The notes beneath the pieces are model-generated. The model was not told the DNA's origin. It saw only the letters and a program-made list of their open reading frames with translations, and did no database searches. The translations under genes were made by a program, and so were the position numbers. From Promethearchaeota archaeon (GTDB lineage Archaea > Asgardarchaeota > Lokiarchaeia > Sigyniarchaeales > SOKP01), in contig SDNM01000063.1 in the NCBI GenBank assembly GCA_004524385.1, forward strand, positions 1 through 7,857: a DNA stretch of 7,857 bases. The letters run 5' to 3'. Shown in pieces: positions 1-4,968 of the stretch (position 1 is its first letter; each line of letters starts with the position of its first letter).

Positions 1-64
1 AGATGCTTTAAGAAACCCTGATTCACTGGATTTCTATATGGAAATGAAGGACAAGCTTCAATAA
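1..64 (+). CDS. 3' end of an unidentified gene (tail copy 1, cut by window edge)
   Basis: An open frame from base 2 ends at TAA 62-64 and encodes the last 20 residues of a protein, ending PDSLDFYMEMKDKLQ. The 63 bases match 2052-2114 at 56 of 63 positions. Four of the last five differing codons are synonymous (AAG/AAA, GAC/GAT, AAG/AAA, CTT/TTA), so the copies probably diverged as coding DNA. Because the upstream part is outside the window, this may be the end of the intact parent gene. I do not recognise the protein family. A run of ten T (65-74) follows the stop and could end transcription. The gene converges on the methyltransferase, whose stop is only 20 bases away. Confidence 0.5.
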   Translation, partial: DALRNPDSLDFYMEMKDKLQ

Positions 65-74
65 TTTTTTTTTT
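65..74 (+). terminator. T10 tract after tail copy 1
   Basis: Ten consecutive T directly follow the TAA of the left-edge gene tail. Archaeal RNA polymerases often stop at such T-rich tracts without a hairpin. No stem-loop is visible. It would serve only the plus-strand gene, since the tract reads as A on the strand of the methyltransferase. The role is inferred from position. Confidence 0.35.
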
Positions 75-84
75 CTTATTATCT

Positions 85-831
85 TTAAGTCGTTCTAAAC
101 ACATAAATAGCCCACCCAAATGCCTCTCTTTCCCATTTCAGATATAATTCTTTCTCTTTATTTAATTTGGCCAAAAACTCGGGAAGGTCGGGATCTTCTG
201 GATATATCTGAGCATACTTGTCCATTGCATACCACTGGAGCCCGAGATATCTATCCCAATCATCATGGGTGCTCACAAAAGTGTATAGCAGTTTTAGAGC
301 GAGATTCTCTCCAATTTGCACGTTTCCAGCGTGGTTGCTGAACATATCATATTTTATTTCCGAGAGAGCGAAATACTCTTTTGGTGGCTTGCTGATCCAA
401 AATGGTTCTCCCACCACGACGAGTCCATTGCGCTTTGTTTGGCTCATCAAATACTTAAGTGTCCCCTCATGTCCGTTATAAATCCAACTGGCACCTAAAC
501 AACATGTGAGGTCAAAGCTCTCTGGTGTATCGGGCTTATAATTGGCACCGTCCATTTCAATTAGTGTTAAATCGGCATTCGGGACACGCTCTTTCGCTTT
601 TCTTTTAGCATCACCGAGATGGTAGGGCGAGATATCAACGCCTATTGCGGATACATTATACTTTTCGACGAGCCGAATCAGAAATTCTCCTTTACTGGTG
701 GCGATTTCTAACACTTTTGAACCTGATTTTAACGCCAAGAGGGTGATAAGCTCGTTTAATTTTTCGATGCTCATAGGATTGCATATGAGATGCTCCTTGT
801 GCGTAACATCGTAATATTTCCAAAAATCCAT
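85..831 (-). CDS. Class I SAM-dependent methyltransferase
   Basis: A 248-residue soluble protein with a Rossmann-type methyltransferase fold, expected to move a methyl group from S-adenosylmethionine to an unknown substrate in the cytoplasm. Motif I is at residues 40-50 (VLEIATSKGEF), the acidic residue ending strand 2 is D66 in GVDISPY, and IEMDGANY (91-98) fits the adenine-binding loop. FDLTCCLGASW (106-116) is the motif IV region. Oddly, motif I has ATSKG where relatives I know have a form like ACGKG, so a glycine of the usual GxG is missing and SAM binding could be affected. The gene is clearly richer in G+C (45-48% in two sampled lines) than its neighbours (about 28-30%), which suggests acquisition by transfer. 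The ATG start follows no clear Shine-Dalgarno site. The family-level call is firm; the substrate is unknown. Confidence 0.85.
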   Translation of the reverse strand: MDFWKYYDVTHKEHLICNPMSIEKLNELITLLALKSGSKVLEIATSKGEFLIRLVEKYNVSAIGVDISPYHLGDAKRKAKERVPNADLTLIEMDGANYKPDTPESFDLTCCLGASWIYNGHEGTLKYLMSQTKRNGLVVVGEPFWISKPPKEYFALSEIKYDMFSNHAGNVQIGENLALKLLYTFVSTHDDWDRYLGLQWYAMDKYAQIYPEDPDLPEFLAKLNKEKELYLKWEREAFGWAIYVFRTT

Positions 832-851
832 AGTTATCAGTTTTGTAATGT

Positions 852-956
852 TTAGGACACCTCTTTAAGTTTTTGAATTTCTTCATCGAGAATTATGATG
901 AGACCTTCTAAGAAATGGCATACATAATTATCTTTTATGGGTATCAGTATTTTCAG
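852..956 (-). pseudogene. Small protein-like open frame or gene remnant upstream of the methyltransferase
   Basis: Between an in-frame stop and TAA (852-854) lies a 34-codon frame with protein-like composition. It contains YVCHFLEGLIIILDEEIQKL, a hydrophobic stretch followed by an amphipathic, charged helix-like end. There is no ATG, GTG or TTG near its left end: the first codon after the upstream stop is CTG (954-956), followed by AAA ATA CTG ATA. This could be an ATG that mutated, or the frame may be the tail of a lost gene. It lies 20 bases upstream of the methyltransferase start, on the same strand. I do not recognise a family, and it may be chance. Confidence 0.25.
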
Positions 957-1056
957 TTATTCTTTTTTGAATAATATCTTCTCAAAATATAATCGAAATT
1001 AATATGGAGGGTTCTTGAAAGGGAAATACTAAAAAAATTTTTCTTAATTTTTATAA

Positions 1057-1098
1057 TCTATTGATTTTTACATGGAAATGAAGGATAAGCTAACTTAA
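1057..1098 (+). pseudogene. Gene-tail fragment, copy 3
   Basis: Reading from 1057 gives SIDFYMEMKDKLT then TAA (1096-1098), matching the end of tail copies 1 and 2 (SLDFYMEMKDKLQ). Several codons differ only silently (TCT for TCA, TTT for TTC, TAC for TAT), so this is a diverged paralogous tail and not a recent DNA copy. A TAA at 1054-1056 closes the frame just upstream, so only 13 codons survive. It lies in the gap between the methyltransferase unit and the UPF0175/PIN unit. Confidence 0.6.
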
Positions 1099-1121
1099 TA
1101 TGTTAATTTTTTATTTTTTTT

Positions 1122-1142
1122 ATGAAGGATAAGCTTCAATAA
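1122..1142 (+). repeat. Gene-tail fragment, copy 4 (last six codons and stop)
   Basis: The bases ATGAAGGATAAGCTTCAATAA encode MKDKLQ and a stop. They differ from bases 44-64 at one position (GAT for GAC), a silent change. The fragment sits 23 bases after copy 3 and 30 bases before the stop of the DUF3368 PIN gene, so two tails are stacked at this junction. It is short, but the near identity and the same relative position make chance unlikely. Confidence 0.55.
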
Positions 1143-1172
1143 AATTTTTATATTTTTTCTATTTCTCTTTCA

Positions 1173-1625
1173 TTATTCTTCTAAAGCCCACTTCATGAGC
1201 TTATCAGAAATGTAGATATCTTTCTGAAGAGAATCTAAATATTTTAAATACTCCTTCCTCGTTTTAATAATTCTATTTTGATATAAAATTTTTAATAGCC
1301 CAAGAGACCCCGTAATAGAAATCCCTAGTTTCTTAGCAAATAGGCGTAAAGGTTTGTCATCAGAAGCAATAGGGATCTTATATTCTAAAGCTAACTTTAT
1401 TAAGCTTAGATCTGCTAAACTTAAGGATATTGGAGAAGATTTAACTTGAATATTTTCTTTAGGTTCTATAATTTTAATCCATTTTGGGATTTTTTTCTGC
1501 CAATGTTCTGAGTACTCATTTAAAACATCTTCAGAAATTATTGCCTCGGGAATTAATTCCTCCAATTGAGAAAGTAGTTTAAGACGAGTAAAAACGCTTA
1601 ATACGCTATTATCAAGGATAATCAT
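1173..1625 (-). CDS. PIN-domain toxin, DUF3368 family
   Basis: A 150-residue PIN-type ribonuclease-like protein, the expected toxin of a type II toxin-antitoxin pair with the UPF0175 gene upstream. Likely metal-binding acidic residues are D5 (ILDNSVLS), E37 (VLNEY), D72 (SLADLSLI) and D89/D90 (IASDDKPLR). The C-terminal part, TGSLGLL (106-111 region) followed by YISDKLMKWALEE at the end, is typical of DUF3368 proteins. All catalytic positions appear intact and the length is normal for the family. The ATG (1623-1625) begins 5 bases after the UPF0175 stop, so the two are surely co-transcribed. PIN toxins of this kind are thought to cut RNA, but the target here is unknown. Two short gene-tail fragments lie directly downstream on the other strand. 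Confidence 0.85.
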   Translation of the reverse strand: MIILDNSVLSVFTRLKLLSQLEELIPEAIISEDVLNEYSEHWQKKIPKWIKIIEPKENIQVKSSPISLSLADLSLIKLALEYKIPIASDDKPLRLFAKKLGISITGSLGLLKILYQNRIIKTRKEYLKYLDSLQKDIYISDKLMKWALEE

Positions 1626-1630
1626 GAAAA

Positions 1631-1912
1631 TTATTTATCTTCTTTTAATTGTTTTACAACATCAAACTCCTCTTGAACTTCTTCTATGGATTCAGGACCT
1701 CCCATATGTCTAAGATGGCGTTTATGAAATTCTGATAAAAATACATCAATCTTCATATTTAAAAGGTTGGCCGCCTTAGAAAGAGTTATCTTCCCTTGTG
1801 AATAAATTTCTAATACCCATATCAGAAGACTTTTTTCCTCCAGGTTTTCCGAACTCAAACCGGTTAATTCAAGAAGGTCAGCTGGAAGTTTAATTGTTAT
1901 TTTCTCTACCAT
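1631..1912 (-). CDS. UPF0175 family antitoxin
   Basis: A 93-residue protein of the UPF0175 family. The N-terminal strand EKITIKLPADLLEL is followed by a helix-turn-helix-like part, ILEIYSQGKITLSKAANLLNM in outline (about residues 34-53), in which GKITLSKAANLL is the family signature. The charged C-terminal end (about 70-93) probably wraps the toxin. UPF0175 genes are commonly paired with DUF3368 PIN genes, as here, with only 5 bases between them. The protein should neutralise the PIN toxin and probably represses its own promoter. The start ATG at 1910-1912 is supported by the fit to the family N-terminus. A TATA-like stretch lies at 1922-1934, but too close to the start (about 16 bases) for a leaderless transcript, so the promoter is uncertain. 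Confidence 0.85.
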   Translation of the reverse strand: MVEKITIKLPADLLELTGLSSENLEEKSLLIWVLEIYSQGKITLSKAANLLNMKIDVFLSEFHKRHLRHMGGPESIEEVQEEFDVVKQLKEDK

Positions 1913-1973
1913 TTTTCTATCATATAAATATAAATCCTACTTAATATTTTTTTTCTAATTTCATCAATTATAA

Positions 1974-2114
1974 ATTCATTACACTTTTAGCAACAAAAAA
2001 GTTGAAATTGTTGTTATAAAAATCATCCATGGTATGACTGTAGCTAATCGAGGTGCTTTAAGAAAACCTGATTCACTGGATTTCTATATGGAAATGAAAG
2101 ATAAATTACAATAA
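1974..2114 (+). pseudogene. Gene-tail remnant, copy 2 (46 codons)
   Basis: An open frame from 1974, just after a stop at 1971-1973, runs to TAA 2112-2114. It encodes 46 residues, with KVEIVVIKIIHGMTV in the first half and GALRKPDSLDFYMEMKDKLQ at the end. The last 63 bases are 56/63 identical to the left-edge tail. There is no start codon near the left end; the only ATG early enough (2034) would give 26 residues. The first half alternates hydrophobic and charged residues like a beta strand, somewhat like the ends of RelE/ParE-type toxins, but this is weak and I do not assign a family. The remnant lies between the UPF0175 promoter region and the 3' end of the AbrB/PIN unit, the same position relative to its neighbour as the other tails. 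Confidence 0.55.
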
Positions 2115-2155
2115 TAAAATTTTTTTAATACTATTTTTCTAATATTTTTTTTATA

Positions 2156-2176
2156 TTTGCGTATAATGAAAAGAAA
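2156..2176. repeat. 21-bp direct repeat, left copy
   Basis: The sequence TTTGCGTATAATGAAAAGAAA matches 3020-3040 at 20 of 21 positions. The two copies flank the AbrB/PIN operon, 24 bases beyond the toxin stop and about 75 bases upstream of the antitoxin start. They may mark the ends of a recombined segment. The sequence is AT-rich, which raises the chance of coincidence somewhat. Confidence 0.5.
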
Positions 2177-2200
2177 GAGGGAAATCTTAATTCAAATAAC

Positions 2201-2698
2201 TCACTTATTAAATTCGTTTTGAACGAGATCTTTCCAAAACCAAACAGGAAAATCTTTAGTTTCAGGTAATGCTTTCATAATTTTACTCAATTCGATATCT
2301 TCTGACAATAATATGCCTTTTAAAGCAGCAGCACTTGCTCCAATCAAGCAATCCAGAACATCTTTATGACCAGCATGTCTTATACTAATTGAAATTCTGT
2401 TAGCTTCAGGATTTAGGAGCGGATTAAAAAGTTCTATTGATTTCGATGAGATAATAGAGGGAAGCGCGATTGAATAACGATTTAATATATTTATATCATT
2501 TTTTTTCCGATACTCGCCATTTAATTTAAACATAACTTCAATTAAGCAAATTGATGGTAAATATAAATGATATCCTTTTAAACCATGCGTCCATAGCAGA
2601 TTAGAGATCTTTTTAAAGTCGACTAGATCTATTATTTTGATACCGAATAGGGGTAAAATATAGGTGGTATCTAAAATGAGGGGTTTAATTTTCATCAT
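2201..2698 (-). CDS. PIN-domain protein, probable toxin of an AbrB-PIN (VapBC-like) pair
   Basis: A 165-residue PIN-domain protein, probably a metal-dependent ribonuclease toxin. The likely catalytic acidic residues are D10 (LILDTTYILPLF), E54 (ICLIEVMFKL), D113/D116 in GHKDVLDCLIG, and D134 (LSEDIEL). The HKDxxDCLI block is a strong PIN sign. The C-terminal end (FPVWFWKDL) is conserved-looking but not identified. The start overlaps the end of the AbrB gene by 14 bases (11 if the second ATG is used), typical of translational coupling in a toxin-antitoxin operon. It belongs to a different PIN subfamily from the DUF3368 gene nearby, so the two pairs are not recent duplicates of each other. The RNA target is unknown. 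Its stop is followed 24 bases later by a direct repeat and then by tail copy 2. Confidence 0.85.
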   Translation of the reverse strand: MMKIKPLILDTTYILPLFGIKIIDLVDFKKISNLLWTHGLKGYHLYLPSICLIEVMFKLNGEYRKKNDINILNRYSIALPSIISSKSIELFNPLLNPEANRISISIRHAGHKDVLDCLIGASAAALKGILLSEDIELSKIMKALPETKDFPVWFWKDLVQNEFNK

Positions 2699-2945
2699 TT
2701 GTCAATTTTTCTTGTAATTTTACTTCCTTTTCAATATCTTTTTCAACGCTTTCAGCAGTTCCTTCTGAGATTATTGGCATTTCTAAAAGCTCCTCAACTG
2801 AATAAATTTTATTAATTATCAATCTACCAGGTTGAGCTTCAATTAAGACTTTATCTCCTGGACTTATCCCTGAGAAATCTCTTAATGGCTTTTTTGGTAA
2901 TATTTCTCCTTTTTTTCCTACTTTTGTTTCTTCATCAATTGTCAT
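2685..2945 (-). CDS. AbrB/SpoVT-fold antitoxin
   Basis: An 86-residue protein with an N-terminal swapped-hairpin AbrB domain (about residues 6-46: TKVGKKGEILPKKPLRD, then GISPGDKVLIEAQPGRLII). The C-terminal tail (50-86) is acidic and lysine-rich and probably binds the PIN toxin. As in other AbrB-PIN pairs, it should bind DNA as a dimer and repress the operon. An inverted repeat around the TATA box at 2960-2987 is a good candidate operator. The TATA centre lies about 26 bases upstream of the ATG (2943-2945), so the transcript probably begins at or very near the start codon (leaderless). The 3' end overlaps the toxin gene. Confidence 0.85.
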   Translation of the reverse strand: MTIDEETKVGKKGEILPKKPLRDFSGISPGDKVLIEAQPGRLIINKIYSVEELLEMPIISEGTAESVEKDIEKEVKLQEKLTNDEN

Positions 2946-2959
2946 AAAAAATTCATAGT

Positions 2960-2987
2960 TTTCCGAATATTTAAACTTTTTCGGAAA
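2960..2987 (-). promoter_or_regulatory. TATA box inside an 8-bp inverted repeat: promoter/operator of the AbrB-PIN operon
   Basis: TTTCCGAA (2960-2967) and TTCGGAAA (2980-2987) are exact reverse complements separated by 12 bases. The spacer contains TATTTAAA, a TATA-like box when read on either strand, centred about 26 bases before the antitoxin ATG. A repressor dimer bound to the two arms would cover the TATA box and block TBP. That fits autoregulation by an AbrB protein, but binding is inferred. Confidence 0.55.
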
Positions 2988-3019
2988 TAATGATATTATT
3001 TGAGACTTTTTTAAATTAA

Positions 3020-3040
3020 TTTGCTTATAATGAAAAGAAA
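3020..3040. repeat. 21-bp direct repeat, right copy
   Basis: TTTGCTTATAATGAAAAGAAA differs from the left copy (2156-2176) at one base. It lies in the divergent gap between the AbrB/PIN operon and the LRR gene, 74 bases beyond the antitoxin start. With the left copy it encloses the whole operon. Confidence 0.5.
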
Positions 3041-3113
3041 TAAAGCATAAATAGGTATAGTCTTTTATAACCTAAAGAGAATTAAATTTAAACATAGCTA
3101 TTTCTATTGTCAA

Positions 3114-4562
3114 ATGCTTTATTGTCCTAATTGCGGAACAAGGAATAAAACAACTTATAATTACTGTTATAGATGCGGAAAGAAGATAAAATTTTCAATT
3201 GAAGATATCAAACCTATAAAGAAGGAAATTAAAGAATTTAAGATTAATGATTATATAACCTTAAAACTTGAGAAAGGTAAAACGGTAATTTACGTAAAAA
3301 ATAAAAGATTTCTACAATGTAAATATTTGTTAATAGATATTCCAATAGGAGAATTTAAAGATTTCGATAAAGTTAGGTCAATCGATGATGTCAGCGAAAA
3401 ACTCGATCATACCTTAGAAAAGAATAAAAATAATGAGTTTTTAGAGCCTGAAATTGAATTCTGGGGTCATTGCTCTAATTTGCAAGCTTGGGCTGAAAAT
3501 TTATATGATACAAGGCTACTTCATAGTAATTTAGCTTTTCCACTTCTCAAAAAATTAACTGATATTGGAGATCCTAATGCAAAAAGGGTTTTTAAAGAAG
3601 AAATTGTGGAAAGGCTCATGAGTGGATCTAGGAGCGTTTCTCAATATTTAATTCAAAAAAATTATCTTGAATATTTTAATAGTGAGGAAATTGAGCTCTT
3701 AATGGAAAAGTTCTTTGAGCAAATAGAGATGAAATTTAAAAAGAAATTTGATGATATTCTTGATGAAAATGACATGAATTCACTTCTGGACGTAATTAAA
3801 ATCAATTTGGATGGAACAAAGATATTTTTGACCAATGAAATAAATCCCGTTGATGTTATTAATAAAGATGCTCAATTGGGATTCATGTATGAAAAGGATA
3901 GAATTCTCTCCTTAGGATTTAATAGATGTGGATTAAAATTAGTACCCTTCTCGATAGGAAGCCTTGGAAGCTTAAAGGAGCTCTACTTGACTGAAAATAA
4001 ATTAAATTCACTTCCAGAATCAATAGGGGATTTGATAAATCTTGAAAAACTAGATTTGAGTGATAATTATTTAATTAACGTTCCAAATGAGATTGGGAAC
4101 CTAATAAACCTCAAAGAATTGGATATAAATCATAATATTATTCAAGTTTTACCAGAATCAATTTTAAAATTAAAAAAGTTAGAAATACTATCAATATGGG
4201 GGAATCAGTTAATAAGATTGCCGGGAAATATTAATGAAATGATATCATTGAGAGTTTTAGGCTTAAGTTTTAATCAATTAAAGCGATTTCCTGAATTATC
4301 ATATAATTTTGAATCTCTTGAAATTTTAGATCTAAGTAATAACCAATTGAGTATCTTACCTGAAAATTTTGAACATTTAACATCATTAAAAGCATTATGG
4401 TTAAACAATAATCCGATAAAGAAACTTCCTCAATCATTATTAAACCTTGAATCATTAAAAGATTTGTATATTGTAAATACTCCCGTAGTTTTTAAGCCAG
4501 ATATTAAAACTGAAAAAATATTTAATGATTTTGAAAGACGTGATGTGAATATTTGGAAATAA
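3114..4562 (+). CDS. Zinc-ribbon / leucine-rich-repeat protein
   Basis: A 482-residue cytoplasmic protein with no signal peptide or membrane segment. An N-terminal zinc ribbon has C4, C7, C18 and C21 (CPNCG and CYRCG). A middle region (about 45-250) includes EFWGHCSNLQAWAENLYDTR (115-134) and AFPLLKKLTDIGDPNAKRVF; I associate this kind of segment with LRR proteins of Lokiarchaea. Nine 23-residue leucine-rich repeats start at 264, 287, 310, 333, 356, 379, 402, 425 and 448, with the pattern LxxLxLxxNxLxxLPxxIxxLxx and no indels. Such LRRs form a curved protein-binding surface; the partner is unknown. The ATG lacks a Shine-Dalgarno site. AT-rich boxes at 3086-3092 or 3063-3070 could be the TATA box. 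It is divergent from the AbrB operon, with a 168-base gap. Domain calls are firm, function unknown. Confidence 0.9.
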   Translation: MLYCPNCGTRNKTTYNYCYRCGKKIKFSIEDIKPIKKEIKEFKINDYITLKLEKGKTVIYVKNKRFLQCKYLLIDIPIGEFKDFDKVRSIDDVSEKLDHTLEKNKNNEFLEPEIEFWGHCSNLQAWAENLYDTRLLHSNLAFPLLKKLTDIGDPNAKRVFKEEIVERLMSGSRSVSQYLIQKNYLEYFNSEEIELLMEKFFEQIEMKFKKKFDDILDENDMNSLLDVIKINLDGTKIFLTNEINPVDVINKDAQLGFMYEKDRILSLGFNRCGLKLVPFSIGSLGSLKELYLTENKLNSLPESIGDLINLEKLDLSDNYLINVPNEIGNLINLKELDINHNIIQVLPESILKLKKLEILSIWGNQLIRLPGNINEMISLRVLGLSFNQLKRFPELSYNFESLEILDLSNNQLSILPENFEHLTSLKALWLNNNPIKKLPQSLLNLESLKDLYIVNTPVVFKPDIKTEKIFNDFERRDVNIWK

Positions 4563-4631
4563 CCTACTTTATAATCTATAAGAAAAATACTTATAAAATC
4601 TTAAAAAAACTAGAAATTAAATATATTTTGA

Positions 4632-4803
4632 ATGGTGAATCTAAACGACTGGTTGTAGTGAGTTAAAAAAAGGAGATCTTATTATTTGCGAAGAATGTGG
4701 GCTTGAAATAACAGTTTCTAAAGCTTGCGGCTGTGGTGAGGAGGAAGGTAGTTGTTCCGACCAAGGTTTTTCTTGCTGCGGAGAGGAAATGAAAAAGAAA
4801 TAA
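4632..4803 (+). pseudogene. Desulforedoxin-like Cys-rich small protein with a frameshift near the start
   Basis: From 4645 to TAA 4801-4803 an open frame reads TTGCSELKKGD, then CEECGLEITV, a Cys-rich insert, and FSCCGEEMKKK. The CxxC near the start and the CCGxxM end are the iron-binding pattern of desulforedoxin and of the N-terminal domain of desulfoferrodoxin, in which four Cys hold one iron. The insert adds Cys in ACGC and GSCS. This frame has no ATG, GTG or TTG after its upstream TAA (4642-4644). An ATG at 4632 opens a frame one base off (MVNL, then TAG at 4656-4658). Removing one A of the run 4643-4645 would join them into a 56-residue protein beginning MVNLTTGCSELKKGD. So this is a frameshifted pseudogene, an assembly error, or a case of +1 frameshifting. 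The family assignment is likely, the state uncertain. Confidence 0.65.
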
Positions 4804-4817
4804 TAAAATCTAACTTC

Positions 4818-4828
4818 TTTTTTTTTTT
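4818..4828 (+). terminator. T11 tract after the desulforedoxin-like gene
   Basis: Eleven T in a row begin 14 bases after the stop of the Cys-rich gene. No hairpin precedes them. This fits an archaeal T-rich terminator on the plus strand. The remaining bases up to the sulfatase start (4829-4968) are AT-rich and show no other gene. Confidence 0.4.
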
Positions 4829-4968
4829 GTTATGTATCTTAACATCAATTTGGTTATACTAAAATAAACTAATATTATTTTTTCATAATTTTTAGAAAAC
4901 TTTTTCAAATTTTCATAAGATTTTATTCCTTGAGCTACCTTTCTAATACTATAGAATTAGAAAATGGA

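Noticed and set aside
120..498. Three overlapping plus-strand open frames opposite the methyltransferase
   Set aside because: They lie entirely antisense to a well-supported gene, and their translations are rich in Ser, Cys and Trp with no recognisable domain. They are shadows caused by its higher G+C.
692..886. Minus-strand 64-residue frame across the methyltransferase start
   Set aside because: It is out of frame with the methyltransferase over its first 46 codons, has a basic, low-order composition, and competes with the better frame at 852-956.
1922..1934. TATA-like stretch before the UPF0175 gene as its promoter
   Set aside because: It is only about 16 bases from the ATG, too close for archaeal initiation unless the start is further inside, and no later Met fits the family.
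4270..4455. Minus-strand frame opposite the LRR repeats
   Set aside because: It is antisense to a regular 23-residue LRR array; leucine/isoleucine/methionine content mirrors the repeat codons.
3903..4515. Regular 69-base periodicity that might be taken for a DNA tandem repeat
   Set aside because: The period is 23 codons of leucine-rich repeats with diverged nucleotides, so it is protein architecture and not a satellite or CRISPR array.
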